Source of the DNA: Enterovibrio norvegicus_B
GTDB lineage: Bacteria; Pseudomonadota; Gammaproteobacteria; Enterobacterales; Vibrionaceae
NCBI RefSeq assembly: GCF_002876705.1
Contig: NZ_MDAG01000005.1
Span: 18,789 to 82,788, forward strand
Direction: 5' to 3'
DNA: 64,000 nucleotides
Positions 1 through 9,427 of the stretch are shown here, piece after piece. The position numbers and the translations under genes were made by a program. Within the stretch, counting starts at the first letter, position 1. Every line of letters starts with the position of its first letter. The notes beneath the pieces were generated by a model, which was given only the letters and a program-made list of their open reading frames with translations, had not been told where the DNA came from and ran no database searches.

Positions 1-693
1 GATGATCACACCATCAGCAATTAGGGTGTCATCCAGCGCACCACGATCGACGGTGGTAGAGGCACCGATTTCCACTCGGTCACCAATAATAACAGTGCCA
101 ACCTGAGGGATCTTAACCCAGCGGCCTTTGTCATTAGCATAACCAAAACCATCAGAACCAATCACGGCACTTGATTGAATCAAACAGGACTCACCCAGTT
201 TCACGTCATGGTAGATGGATACGTTTGCCCAAAGACGGGTATTCGCACCAAGCACTGCGTTCTTTCCGACAAAACAGCCCGCGCCAACCTGTACGTTGTC
301 GCCCAAGGTAACACCATCTTCAATCACAGCATTGTGACCAATTGATACGCCTTCACCCAGCGTCGCGGTAGGAGAAACATACGCGCTTGGCGCAATGTCC
401 GTTGCACACGCTGGCGTGGTATCTAACAATTGCGCCGTCAATGCATACCCTAAATAAGGGTCTTTCATGACCAGCGCATTGCCGCTGCAATAAGCGAGGT
501 CGGCTTCCTTGACCATCACCGCACTGGCCTGACATTCAACAAGATGCTTGCGATATTTGCTGCTCGAGAGAAAAGTAATATGCCCTTCGCCCGCTTTATC
601 CATACCCGCAATTGAGTGAATGACGATAGACCCATCGCCATGAAGTTCAGCACTCAGTTTTTCCGCTAATTCAGCGAGAGTAATAGAAGCCAT
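1..693 (-). CDS. lpxD: UDP-3-O-acylglucosamine N-acyltransferase LpxD (partial, C-terminus outside window)
   Basis: Translating the minus strand from the ATG at 693 gives 231 uninterrupted codons that run off the window edge; the family is about 340 residues, so roughly two thirds is visible. The N-terminal part (MASITLAELAEKL) is the uridine-binding domain of LpxD. From about residue 100 onward there are hexapeptide repeats of a left-handed beta helix (for example IGHNAVIEDGVTLGDNV). LpxD adds the second 3-hydroxyacyl chain to UDP-acylglucosamine in lipid A synthesis, in the cytoplasm. It follows skp by 12 bases in the conserved bamA-skp-lpxD order. The catalytic histidine region is probably beyond the edge and cannot be checked. 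Confidence 0.96.
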   Translation of the reverse strand, partial: MASITLAELAEKLSAELHGDGSIVIHSIAGMDKAGEGHITFLSSSKYRKHLVECQASAVMVKEADLAYCSGNALVMKDPYLGYALTAQLLDTTPACATDIAPSAYVSPTATLGEGVSIGHNAVIEDGVTLGDNVQVGAGCFVGKNAVLGANTRLWANVSIYHDVKLGESCLIQSSAVIGSDGFGYANDKGRWVKIPQVGTVIIGDRVEIGASTTVDRGALDDTLIADGVII

Positions 694-705
694 TTTTTAC
701 CTTAC

Positions 706-1215
706 TTATTTTACTGCTTTCAGTACTTTCTCAGAAAGATCGTCTTTCGGACTAGCAAAAAGAACTGCCTGACGATCCAAGATCATGTCATAGCCTTCTT
801 TTTTCGCCAATGAAGCGATCGCTTTCTGCAGTTTTTCAATCAGTTTACGTTGTTCTTCAGCACTGCGCTTGCGTTCATCTTCTTTTAAGTTGTTCACTTT
901 CAGCTTGTAATCTGCATCCAGAGATTGCAATTCACGCTGTAGCTTAGTGCGCTCTTTGTCGCTCATTAGCTCGCCGTTGCGCTTCAATTTATCCACGCCT
1001 TTTTTCAGCTTGCCTTCAAGACGTTCTATTTCAGCAATGCGGTCTTTGAATTCACGACGCAGTTTTTCACTTACATTGCTTTGCTTGGCCATTTGCGCAA
1101 TCACAGAACTGGTCGATACATAACCGATTTTTTGCGCCGCTTCCGCTGCTGATGCATACATTGAAGCACTAAGAATGGCTAGGCTTAGGCCTGCCGCTTT
1201 GAAAAATGGTTTCAA
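706..1215 (-). CDS. skp: periplasmic chaperone Skp (OmpH)
   Basis: A 169-residue protein with a signal peptide (hydrophobic core LSLAILSASMYA, likely cleavage after AEA near residue 26) followed by a long charged coiled coil at about 45-125, as in the trimeric jellyfish-shaped Skp that carries unfolded outer membrane proteins through the periplasm. The start codon is TTG; it is supported by a strong Shine-Dalgarno TAGGAGA six bases upstream and by the position of the signal peptide. It sits directly after bamA and before lpxD, so it is probably cotranscribed with the assembly machinery it feeds. Confidence 0.95.
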   Translation of the reverse strand: MKPFFKAAGLSLAILSASMYASAAEAAQKIGYVSTSSVIAQMAKQSNVSEKLRREFKDRIAEIERLEGKLKKGVDKLKRNGELMSDKERTKLQRELQSLDADYKLKVNNLKEDERKRSAEEQRKLIEKLQKAIASLAKKEGYDMILDRQAVLFASPKDDLSEKVLKAVK

Positions 1216-1238
1216 AATATTCTCCTAAAATTTGAAAA

Positions 1239-3635
1239 TCAGAACGTACGGCCAATCGTAAAGGTAAAGAATTCTTCGTCATCACCTTCATATTTTTTGA
1301 TAGGTTTAGACAACGAGAAAACAAGTGGACCCATCGGCGAACGCCATTGAAGCGCTGCACCATAGGATGCACGATAGTTTGTCGGATCGCTGTAGTCGTA
1401 GATGTACTCTTGTCCGCTGATCACGCGGGCGTCGTTAAGGTCATATTCCGTGTCCCACACCGAGGCCGCATCAACAAACACACTGGTACGAATTGAGTTA
1501 CGCACTTCCGCAGACACAAATGGCGTTGGGAAAATCAACTCAGCACTGGCCAGCGCTGTGGCATTACCACCGACAGAATCATTACTGCCTACCAGCGCGG
1601 GGTTATTACCTGCACCTTGGTCATACACTGCTTTCGGACCCGCAGTGTTTGAGCGGAAACCGCGTAGCGTAGAGAAACCGCCCGCATAGAAGTTCTCATA
1701 GAACGGCATCAAATAATCATTTTCGCCATTGCTTCCGTAGCCATTACCATAGCCCAAGCGACCACGCAGTAAGAGCGAGAAGCTGTGAGATTCGGTTAGT
1801 GGCATGTAATTTCGGACATCATACTGCGCTTTATAAAACTGCACATCCGACCCTGGCACTGTCATTCGGAATGACGCGCGCTGGTAGTTACCCGCTGTAG
1901 GGAAGAAACCACGGTTTAGATTGTTTCGGCTCCAACTGATTGACCAATCGAAGTCATCGACTTCCAAGCCATTTTCAGTCGTATTGCCTTCTTGTGAATC
2001 AAGGAACTTCTCGATCTGGTAGTAACCGCCTAAGTTTTCAATTTGGCGGTGTGTATAGCCGAGTGAGAAATCGAAGTAATTCAATTCATCAAATGGGAAA
2101 CCCCACGTCAGGCTAGTACCGTAACTTTTATCGGTGTAGTCAACGATGTTCGCATCAGATGCTTCAAATTCGTTGAAGAACACCTTGCCACCCAAACTAA
2201 TACCATCCAAGGTCCAGTATGGGTCACGGTATTCGAGCGTCAGGTTTTTTTGGTAATCGTTAATCATCGCATTAGCGCCAAAACGGTTACCTGAGCCTGC
2301 AAAGTTATCTTGTTGAAGACCGGCTTGGAAACTGATACCTGACTCCGTACCGAAGCCAACACCGAAGTTAACGTTACCGGAGTTCGCTTCTTTGACGTTG
2401 TATTCAACGTCTACCTGGTCTTCCGTACCAGGGACACGCGTGGTACGCACATCTACGGTTTCGAAATACCCCAGACGATTCAAACGCTCTTTACTGGTTT
2501 CAACCGATTTAGCATTCAGCCATGAGCCTTCCATCTGACGCATTTCACGGCGCAATACTTCATCACGAGTGATTTGGTTGCCAGAGAAACGAATGTTACG
2601 CACGTAAACGCGTTTACCAGGCTCAATGCTGACATTCAACGCAACGGTCTGGTTTTCATCGTTAAATTCTGGGATGGTTGCGACTTGCGGGTAAGCGTAA
2701 CCTTGCTCGCCCAACTGACGCTTGATGGCATCTTCTAACGCAGTGACTTTCTCACCGTTATACACTTCACCATCTTCAATGGTCGTAAGTGCCGCGAAGT
2801 CATCACTCGATTTACCGCCACGGAAATTGACGCCCGACACACTGTAAGGCAAACCTTCATCGAGGTTCATCGTGATGTAAACGCCTTTTTTATCAGGCGA
2901 TATCGATACTTGTGCTGACTCAACGCGGAATTTCAAATATCCACGGTTCAAATAGAAAGAACGAAGGTTCTCCAAATCACCAGCCAGTGCTTGTTTCTGG
3001 TATTTCTCATCGGCAAGGAAGTTCCACCAAGGCACATCAGAGCGAAGCTTGAAGCTGGTTTTCAACTCTTCGTCAGAGAACACAGTGTTCCCGATGAAGT
3101 TAATTTGTTGAATTTTAGCCGAGACACCTTCCGTGAACACAAACTTCACGTCAGCACGGTTTCGAGGAAGTGGCGTGATAACAGCGCTTACAAGTGCGTT
3201 GTATTTACCCACACTGTAATAGAAGTCTTCCAAGCCTTTTTCAATGTTTGACAAGGTGGTGCGATCTAACGACTCACCTATGCGCAAACCTGATGCAGCA
3301 AGATTCTCGCTCAATTGCTCATCTTCAATGGCTTTGTTGCCAGAAAAGGAAATGCTCGCGATCGTTGGACGTTCGATAACCTTTACCAAAAGGTCTTCGC
3401 CATCACGGAATACACGTACGTTTTCGAAGTTACCTGTGGCAAACAGGGATTTGATAATCCCTGACACATCGCCTTCGCCTATGTTGTCACCGACTCGGAC
3501 AGGCATCGATAACAATGCTGCACCGAGACTGACTCGCTGAAGCCCCTCAAATCGAATGTCTTCCACCACAAACTCATTTGCTGTGACAGAACTTGAAAAA
3601 AGAAGAGAGGCTATTAAAAGTTTTTTCATCGCCAT
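1239..3635 (-). CDS. bamA: outer membrane protein assembly factor BamA
   Basis: 798 residues, the usual BamA length. A signal peptide (KKLLIASLLFSSSVTA) is followed by about 400 residues of five POTRA repeats, opening with FVVEDIRFEGLQRV, and then a C-terminal 16-strand barrel. The lid-lock motif RGF is present near residue 655 (LRGFRSN), and the protein ends in phenylalanine (IGRTF), as outer membrane barrels do. BamA is the core of the complex that folds and inserts outer membrane proteins. Two in-frame ATGs exist at 3635 and 3629; both leave a good signal peptide and neither has a clearly better ribosome site. Confidence 0.97.
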   Translation of the reverse strand: MAMKKLLIASLLFSSSVTANEFVVEDIRFEGLQRVSLGAALLSMPVRVGDNIGEGDVSGIIKSLFATGNFENVRVFRDGEDLLVKVIERPTIASISFSGNKAIEDEQLSENLAASGLRIGESLDRTTLSNIEKGLEDFYYSVGKYNALVSAVITPLPRNRADVKFVFTEGVSAKIQQINFIGNTVFSDEELKTSFKLRSDVPWWNFLADEKYQKQALAGDLENLRSFYLNRGYLKFRVESAQVSISPDKKGVYITMNLDEGLPYSVSGVNFRGGKSSDDFAALTTIEDGEVYNGEKVTALEDAIKRQLGEQGYAYPQVATIPEFNDENQTVALNVSIEPGKRVYVRNIRFSGNQITRDEVLRREMRQMEGSWLNAKSVETSKERLNRLGYFETVDVRTTRVPGTEDQVDVEYNVKEANSGNVNFGVGFGTESGISFQAGLQQDNFAGSGNRFGANAMINDYQKNLTLEYRDPYWTLDGISLGGKVFFNEFEASDANIVDYTDKSYGTSLTWGFPFDELNYFDFSLGYTHRQIENLGGYYQIEKFLDSQEGNTTENGLEVDDFDWSISWSRNNLNRGFFPTAGNYQRASFRMTVPGSDVQFYKAQYDVRNYMPLTESHSFSLLLRGRLGYGNGYGSNGENDYLMPFYENFYAGGFSTLRGFRSNTAGPKAVYDQGAGNNPALVGSNDSVGGNATALASAELIFPTPFVSAEVRNSIRTSVFVDAASVWDTEYDLNDARVISGQEYIYDYSDPTNYRASYGAALQWRSPMGPLVFSLSKPIKKYEGDDEEFFTFTIGRTF

Positions 3636-3670
3636 TGCTGCTCTGACTTTTCCTTGCTAAACGCTGAATC

Positions 3671-5026
3671 CTACAGTCGGGCAAAATCGTTAAATAACGC
3701 CACGGCCATCAATACCACAATAATGGCGGAGCCAACCCTGTATCCCACATCTTGAATACGCTCAGAGACCGGGCGGCGTGTTACGGCTTCAATACCGAAG
3801 AACAATAAATGTCCTCCATCTAAAACCGGTAACGGTAATAAGTTAATGATGCCTAAGTTCACACTGATCAGTGCGAGAAAACCGAGAAAGTATACCAGAC
3901 CGAAGTCTGCGGTCATCCCTGCACCTTTCGCGATTGAGATAGGCCCACTTAAATTTTCCACGGCAACATCGCCAGTGAACAATTTCTTGATCATATTCGC
4001 GGTCAACACCACTATCTGCCATGTCTTATCCATGGCTTGAGGTATTGCCTCTAACGGGCCATATTGAATCGTGATTTGATACGACTCAGGCCACGGTTCC
4101 GTTTTAGGTGCGAAGCCCGCATAGCCGATTTGTTTATCGCCTTGCTCTCTCGCATCAGGAATCAATGCAATGATTTTTTCTTGACCATCACGACGTACAG
4201 TGAGGGGAACAGGCATATTCGGGTGATTGCGGATAAGGGTAACAACCTCCATCCAATCATCGATAGGCTGACCATCAATCGTCAACAGTTCATCGCCCGC
4301 GAGTAAACCTACGCGCTCAGCAGCACTTCCTTCGACCACTTGAGAAATGACATTCGTCACTTCTGGTGAATATGGTGTAATACCCAAGGTGCGCAGTGCC
4401 GATTCTTTCTCGGGGTTAAAGGACCACGAAGACAGATCGAGTGTCTTCGTCACTTCATATCCCACATTGCTCTCAGGCTGCGCCGTCAAAGTCATCGATT
4501 CATCACCGATGTGGGAAATAAACTGCAAATTAACTGATTCCCAATCAGGCGTTTTGATACCCGATACTTGGGTTAGTTCCATTCCCGGCTCAATTCCCGC
4601 CTGCGCAGCAATAGATTGCGGAGCTACATCACCAATAACGGGTTTTACTGCTTGTACGCCGATGAGCATGACAAGCCAATAAGCGAAGATAGCGAAGAGG
4701 AAGTTTGCGATAGGACCAGCGGCCACAATGGCACTGCGTTGCCACAACGGTCGATTGTTAAAGGCATGGGGTTTCATCGCTTCTGGCACATCATCAACAC
4801 GCTCATCGAGCATTTTGACGTATCCACCCAGTGGGATCATGGCCAATGTGTATTCTGTACCGTCTTTCCCAACACGCTGCCAGATAGCTTTACCAAAACC
4901 GATAGAAAATCGCTCGACTTTGACACCGCATCGGCGGGCCACCCAAAAATGACCGAACTCATGTACAGCAACCAAAAGGCCCAGTGCAATCAAGAAAAAA
5001 CACAGATTCCACAAAATCGCACTCAT
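3671..5026 (-). CDS. rseP: site-2 intramembrane metalloprotease RseP
   Basis: 451 residues. The zinc motif HEFGH is at 22-26 in the first membrane segment and the second active-site motif LPVLDGGH is near residue 400. Two PDZ domains lie between them (about 110-310). RseP makes the second cut in RseA to release sigma-E during envelope stress, and also removes remnant signal peptides. The start ATG overlaps the dxr stop (ATGA), which points to translational coupling with dxr. bamA follows 35 bases downstream. Confidence 0.97.
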   Translation of the reverse strand: MSAILWNLCFFLIALGLLVAVHEFGHFWVARRCGVKVERFSIGFGKAIWQRVGKDGTEYTLAMIPLGGYVKMLDERVDDVPEAMKPHAFNNRPLWQRSAIVAAGPIANFLFAIFAYWLVMLIGVQAVKPVIGDVAPQSIAAQAGIEPGMELTQVSGIKTPDWESVNLQFISHIGDESMTLTAQPESNVGYEVTKTLDLSSWSFNPEKESALRTLGITPYSPEVTNVISQVVEGSAAERVGLLAGDELLTIDGQPIDDWMEVVTLIRNHPNMPVPLTVRRDGQEKIIALIPDAREQGDKQIGYAGFAPKTEPWPESYQITIQYGPLEAIPQAMDKTWQIVVLTANMIKKLFTGDVAVENLSGPISIAKGAGMTADFGLVYFLGFLALISVNLGIINLLPLPVLDGGHLLFFGIEAVTRRPVSERIQDVGYRVGSAIIVVLMAVALFNDFARL

Positions 5027-6219
5027 CGTTTCACCTTATTAACGCAATCCATTGCCATCGCACGCACTTTTGCGTCGATGTCGAGCAAGCCTTCAATGCA
5101 GGTTGGCTCACTAAATACCGCTTTTTGTAACACAGCATCGTTAATGTCAGCAATCTGTGTAAAGCCGATAATCCCATTCAAAAAGGCTTCTACGGCAATT
5201 TCATTTGCTGCGTTTAACGTTGTTGTTGCCGATTGCCCAACGTAGCAGGCATCGATTGCCAGCTTCAAACACGGGTAGCGAGAAAAATCAGGTTTCAAAA
5301 AGCTAAATTCTGCAACCTCGGTAAAATCTAGCGGCTTCACACCCGCCTCAATACGCTGAGGGTAAGCCATTGAATATGCAATCGGCGTATTCATGTCAGG
5401 ACGTCCCATTTGCGCCATGACAGAGCCATCTCGATATTGCACCATTGAGTGAATAACAGATTGAGGATGAATAATCACATCTAATTGTTCACGTTGGGCA
5501 TTAAACAACCAACGTGCTTCAATATACTCAAGCCCCTTATTCATCATAGTGGCTGAATCCACAGAGATTTTAGGCCCCATCGACCAGTTAGGATGTGCGA
5601 TCGCTTGAGCAGGTGTTACTGATGTAAGAGCGTCAATGTCCGTATAACGGAATGGGCCGCCTGACCCTGTCAGCAGAATTTTACTTACGCCTTCAGCGGC
5701 GAGATCACACACACCAAGTTGGGATTGGATGGACGTAGGTAGGCATTGAAAAATGGCATTATGTTCACTATCTACCGGCAACAGCTCCGCGCCGTAGCGA
5801 TGAACCGCATCAATAAAAAGCTGTCCAGACATAACCAGCGCTTCTTTGTTTGCCAGCAAAACGCGCTTGCCTGCTTTCACTGCTGCCATCGTGGGGATTA
5901 ACCCAGCCGCGCCAACAATAGCAGCCATGACGGTATCGACATCAGAATGGGACGCAAGCGCAGACAGACCATCAGTACCGCTTAAAACGTCAGTTTTGAC
6001 ACCTTCTTTTCGCAATGCGTCTTGCAGATTTTTAGCAGCAGTTGCATCGGCCATTGCAGCAAAGCGAGGTTCCCACTTCACACAAAGCGCGATCATTTTT
6101 TCGACATTTGCATTTGCAGCTAGCGCAAACACCTCAAACGCGTGAGGATTCTTCTCAACTACCGCCAGTGTACTGCTACCAATAGAGCCAGTCGCACCAA
6201 GAATCGTTAACTTACGCAT
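5023..6219 (-). CDS. dxr: 1-deoxy-D-xylulose 5-phosphate reductoisomerase
   Basis: 398 residues, equal to the family norm. The NADPH-binding motif GATGSIG is at 8-14, and the metal/substrate region contains LLPVDSEHNAIFQ and GSGGPFR. Dxr (IspC) converts DXP to MEP, the committed step of the non-mevalonate isoprenoid pathway, so with uppS upstream it ties isoprenoid supply to envelope synthesis. Its last bases overlap the rseP start by four. A terminator-like hairpin lies upstream between cdsA and dxr, so dxr-rseP may have its own promoter. Confidence 0.97.
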   Translation of the reverse strand: MRKLTILGATGSIGSSTLAVVEKNPHAFEVFALAANANVEKMIALCVKWEPRFAAMADATAAKNLQDALRKEGVKTDVLSGTDGLSALASHSDVDTVMAAIVGAAGLIPTMAAVKAGKRVLLANKEALVMSGQLFIDAVHRYGAELLPVDSEHNAIFQCLPTSIQSQLGVCDLAAEGVSKILLTGSGGPFRYTDIDALTSVTPAQAIAHPNWSMGPKISVDSATMMNKGLEYIEARWLFNAQREQLDVIIHPQSVIHSMVQYRDGSVMAQMGRPDMNTPIAYSMAYPQRIEAGVKPLDFTEVAEFSFLKPDFSRYPCLKLAIDACYVGQSATTTLNAANEIAVEAFLNGIIGFTQIADINDAVLQKAVFSEPTCIEGLLDIDAKVRAMAMDCVNKVKR

Positions 6220-6255
6220 AGAGCACTCAATTATTCATTACATAGCGTCTGACAA

Positions 6256-6285
6256 TCAAAAATCACCGGCTTATCACCGGTGATT
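6256..6285 (-). terminator. intrinsic terminator after cdsA
   Basis: A 9-bp inverted repeat AATCACCGG / CCGGTGATT (6261-6269 and 6277-6285) is followed on the minus strand by five T. It lies between the cdsA stop and the dxr start, so it can end or attenuate uppS-cdsA transcription. Confidence 0.75.
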
Positions 6286-6288
6286 TCT

Positions 6289-7137
6289 TTATGCCAGCCA
6301 AAAATACAACACGGTAAAAACAGGAAATGCAGCGGTTAGGCTGTCAATGCGATCAAGAATCCCGCCATGACCAGGCAAGATGCGACCACTGTCTTTCACG
6401 CCAGCAACACGTTTGAACATACTCTCAGCCAAATCACCAAGCACTGAGGCAAACGAGGTCACAAGTGCAATCGCACCCAGCGTGTATATAGAAGAAAATG
6501 GAATAGAGAAAAGATGTGCAACGCCCGTGGTCACCAACACAGATGCCACCAAGCCGCCAATTAAACCTTCAATCGTCTTATTTGGGCTAACTGAAGGTGC
6601 CATTTTTCGTTTTCCAAAACGTTTACCCGCAAAATACGCGCCCGTATCAGCAGCCCAAACCAACAAACATACCATCAGCACGAGCTTCGCACCTAAGTAA
6701 GGTTGTGTGTCGTAGCCATTGGCACGGAGTAGTAAAACGCTCCAAAGGAAAGGGATCAGTGTTAACACACCAAACAATTGCTGAAAAACAGCGCTGTTAG
6801 ACCACCAATTTGTGCCTTTAGGGTATTTCAGCACCATCACGGTGGCCAATAGCCACCAAACAGCACCACTCAATGCAATAACACCACCGTGTAAACCGGT
6901 GAGCTCTAAACCTGTTTCGTTGACAGGAAAAGTAAAGAGAGACCCTATAAGAAGTAACGCTGGCACAATGAAACCGAGAGGACGAGAAGACACGTCAACA
7001 AATTTTGTCCACTCCCAATGACCCAGCAGCGTTACGCCAGCAACAGCAATAACAAAAATATGAAACGGCAATAAAAAAATGCCTGCGATAACCATAGGGG
7101 CTAGCACAGCGGCCGTTAAAACACGTTGTTTCAGCAA
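6289..7137 (-). CDS. cdsA: phosphatidate cytidylyltransferase CdsA
   Basis: 282 residues of mostly hydrophobic membrane sequence (about eight segments). The CDS signature is present near the C-terminus (LGDLAESMFKR, then GHGGILDRIDS), as is SPNKTIEG. It makes CDP-diacylglycerol from phosphatidate and CTP, the branch point of phospholipid synthesis. The start is a TTG preceded by GAGGG; the N-terminus MLKQRVLTAAVLAP lines up with E. coli CdsA, which supports it. It follows uppS by 12 bases. Confidence 0.95.
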   Translation of the reverse strand: MLKQRVLTAAVLAPMVIAGIFLLPFHIFVIAVAGVTLLGHWEWTKFVDVSSRPLGFIVPALLLIGSLFTFPVNETGLELTGLHGGVIALSGAVWWLLATVMVLKYPKGTNWWSNSAVFQQLFGVLTLIPFLWSVLLLRANGYDTQPYLGAKLVLMVCLLVWAADTGAYFAGKRFGKRKMAPSVSPNKTIEGLIGGLVASVLVTTGVAHLFSIPFSSIYTLGAIALVTSFASVLGDLAESMFKRVAGVKDSGRILPGHGGILDRIDSLTAAFPVFTVLYFWLA

Positions 7138-7149
7138 ACGAAACCCTCT

Positions 7150-7920
7150 TTATTTTTCTACTTTTAACATCGCCTGAATTTGCTCACCCGTGCAGCCAAA
7201 TCGGCGTTCACGGTTGACGTACCAAGCAATGGCATCGGTAAGGCTGACTTCGTCAAAATCTGGCCAAAATTGCTCGGTAAAATACAGTTCAGCGTAGGCG
7301 GCCTGCCACAGCATAAAGTTGCTAATGCGGCATTCACCACTGGTGCGAATCATCAAGTCTACATCAGGAAGCAGTGCTGTCGTCAAATGCACAGAAATAT
7401 CCGCTTCGGTCAATTGCTCTGCTGGAATCACGCCATCTGCTACTTGGTTTGCTAGCTTCTGCACCGCCTGTAGGATATCCCACTGACCGCCATAATTCGC
7501 TGCAATATTAAGTACCAAACCAGAGTTATTCGCAGTCAGCCCTTCCGCCGACGCAATCTTATCTTGAAGTGACTTACTAAATCGGGAGGTATCGCCGATT
7601 ACTCTCAATTTGACACCGTTCTTGTGTAGGCGCTTTACTTCGCGTCCTAAAACAGTGACAAACAATTCCATCAACAAGCTAACTTCTTCTTCAGGACGTC
7701 GCCAATTCTCACTACTAAAAGCGAAAAGCGTGAGAACTTCGATCCCGAGACGGTTAGCAGTTGAGACGGTTTTTCTGACGGCATCGACACCGGCTTTGTG
7801 CCCAAACATTCGGGCTTTACCGCGTGCTTTAGCCCAACGGCCATTGCCATCCATGATAACGGCAATGTGTTTAGGGAGCAGGCTTGAATCCATCACTAGA
7901 TTGGATGATAGGGAGCTCAT
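7150..7920 (-). CDS. uppS: undecaprenyl diphosphate synthase (cis-prenyltransferase)
   Basis: 256 residues from the ATG at 7920, chosen because AAGGA lies six bases upstream; an in-frame TTG at 7935 has no such site. The catalytic region MDGNGRWA (Asp24) and the C-terminal RTSGECRISNF/ELYFTEQFWPDF blocks are diagnostic of cis-prenyltransferases. The enzyme condenses FPP with eight IPP units to make the lipid carrier of peptidoglycan and O-antigen synthesis. It is separated from frr by a terminator hairpin and leads the uppS-cdsA pair. Confidence 0.96.
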   Translation of the reverse strand: MSSLSSNLVMDSSLLPKHIAVIMDGNGRWAKARGKARMFGHKAGVDAVRKTVSTANRLGIEVLTLFAFSSENWRRPEEEVSLLMELFVTVLGREVKRLHKNGVKLRVIGDTSRFSKSLQDKIASAEGLTANNSGLVLNIAANYGGQWDILQAVQKLANQVADGVIPAEQLTEADISVHLTTALLPDVDLMIRTSGECRISNFMLWQAAYAELYFTEQFWPDFDEVSLTDAIAWYVNRERRFGCTGEQIQAMLKVEK

Positions 7921-7933
7921 GATTATCCTTCGC

Positions 7934-7967
7934 AAATAAAAAGCGCTGTACTGTTAGCACAGCGCTT
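7934..7967 (-). terminator. intrinsic terminator after frr
   Basis: A 9-bp stem AAGCGCTGT / ACAGCGCTT (7941-7949 and 7959-7967) followed on the minus strand by TTTATTT. It separates pyrH-frr from uppS-cdsA. Confidence 0.75.
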
Positions 7968-7995
7968 CGGCAACGGAATCAGAGTGTAGCCGGAA

Positions 7996-8553
7996 TTAGA
8001 CTTCCATCAACTCTTTTTCTTTCGCTTCAAGAATCGCGTCAATCTCTTTTACTGCCGCGTCAGTCAGCTTTTGGATGTCGTCTTGTCCACGACGGTCGTC
8101 ATCTTCAGAAATTTCTTTTTCTTTAAGAAGACCTTTAAGATCACCGTTTGCATCACGACGGATGTTACGAACAGCAACACGACCTTGCTCAGCTTCAGCG
8201 CGAACAATCTTAACGAGGTCACGACGACGCTCTTCTGTTAGCGGAGGCAACGGAACACGGATAACCGCACCCGCAGACATTGGGTTTAGGCCCAAGCTAG
8301 AGCTCATAATTGCTTTTTCAACAGCTTGTGTCACTGAACGATCGAATACAGTGATCGCAAGTGTACGAGAGTCTTCAGCAACAATGGATGCCAATTGCTT
8401 AAGTGGCGTTGGAGCACCGTAATATTCGACAGATAGACCATCAAGCAGTGCAGGATGCGCACGGCCAGTACGGATTTTAGACAGATTATTCTTCAGCGCT
8501 TCAACGCTTTTCTGCATGCGTTCTTTCGCATCTGCGTTAATTTCATTGATCAC
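7996..8553 (-). CDS. frr: ribosome recycling factor
   Basis: 185 residues, the exact family length. It aligns throughout with RRF (KIRTGRAHPALLDGL, then VPLPPLTEERRRDLVK and VRNIRRDAN). It splits post-termination ribosomes together with EF-G. The start is GTG at 8553, with AAGGA seven bases upstream; MINEINADA matches the N-terminus of known RRFs. It is 56 bases downstream of pyrH with no hairpin between, so probably cotranscribed. Confidence 0.97.
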   Translation of the reverse strand: MINEINADAKERMQKSVEALKNNLSKIRTGRAHPALLDGLSVEYYGAPTPLKQLASIVAEDSRTLAITVFDRSVTQAVEKAIMSSSLGLNPMSAGAVIRVPLPPLTEERRRDLVKIVRAEAEQGRVAVRNIRRDANGDLKGLLKEKEISEDDDRRGQDDIQKLTDAAVKEIDAILEAKEKELMEV

Positions 8554-8609
8554 GAGAGTATCCTTGAAGATTCTTTTTTCTAATTAGCGGATTATGCCAC
8601 TAATTTTGA

Positions 8610-9338
8610 TTAACCGTTATTAATTAGTGTGCCTTCTTGCTCACCCATCACAACTCGGCGCAACGCGCCCGGCTTATTCATGTTAAATACACGCATAGGC
8701 ATCTTGTGATCACGTGCCAAAGTGAAAGCAGCCAAGTCCATCACTTTCAATTCTTTTTCTAGCACGTCTTGGTAAGTTAGGTGGCTGTATAGCACTGCGT
8801 CAGGATTTTTCGCTGGGTCATCCGTGAACACACCATCAACTTTAGTGGCTTTAATCACGATGTCTGACTCGATTTCAATACCACGCAAGCACGCAGCAGA
8901 GTCAGTGGTGAAAAATGGGTTACCAGTACCCGCAGAGAAAATCACTACACGGCCATTACGAAGCTGACTGATTGCTTCTGCCCAGTTGTAGCTGTCACAC
9001 ACACCATTAAGAGGAATTGCAGACATTACCCGCGCGTTCACATAGGCACGGTGTAGCGCATCGCGCATCGCCAGGCCGTTCATCACGGTAGCCAGCATAC
9101 CCATGTGGTCGCCCACAACCCTGTTCATACCCGCTTCGGCAAGACCTGCACCACGGAATAGGTTACCACCACCGATAACCAAGCCAACTTGTACACCAAG
9201 TTCAACAAGTTCTTTAATTTCTTGAGCCATACGGTCAAGAACTGCAGGGTCGATACCGAACCCTTCTTTTCCTTGCAGCGCTTCGCCGCTCAATTTAAGC
9301 AAAATTCGTTGATAAGCTGGTTTTGGGTTTGTAGTCAT
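8610..9338 (-). CDS. pyrH: UMP kinase PyrH
   Basis: 242 residues from ATG 9338, which has AAGG eight bases upstream; a GTG two codons earlier (9344) is possible but less well placed. The amino acid kinase fold motifs are visible: LLKLSGEALQG near the N-terminus, GLVIGGGNLFRG, and TDSAACLRGIE. It phosphorylates UMP to UDP and is hexameric and UTP-inhibited in this group. It leads the pyrH-frr pair, with a terminator separating it from tsf. Confidence 0.96.
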   Translation of the reverse strand: MTTNPKPAYQRILLKLSGEALQGKEGFGIDPAVLDRMAQEIKELVELGVQVGLVIGGGNLFRGAGLAEAGMNRVVGDHMGMLATVMNGLAMRDALHRAYVNARVMSAIPLNGVCDSYNWAEAISQLRNGRVVIFSAGTGNPFFTTDSAACLRGIEIESDIVIKATKVDGVFTDDPAKNPDAVLYSHLTYQDVLEKELKVMDLAAFTLARDHKMPMRVFNMNKPGALRRVVMGEQEGTLINNG

Positions 9339-9380
9339 GCTCACGACCTTTAGGCACTTAACTTATACGGATGGGATTGT

Positions 9381-9409
9381 AAAAAGACCGCAGGATTCTG
9401 CGGTCTTTT
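9381..9409 (-). terminator. intrinsic terminator after tsf
   Basis: A perfect 8-bp stem GACCGCAG / CTGCGGTC with a GATT loop (9386-9405), flanked by A and T runs, just past the tsf stop on the minus strand. It ends the rpsB-tsf operon. Confidence 0.85.
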
Positions 9410-9427
9410 GGGTTCTATAAAAAGGGA

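Noticed and set aside
1402..5245. Plus-strand open frames opposite bamA and rseP
   Set aside because: Antisense shadows of strongly coding minus-strand genes.
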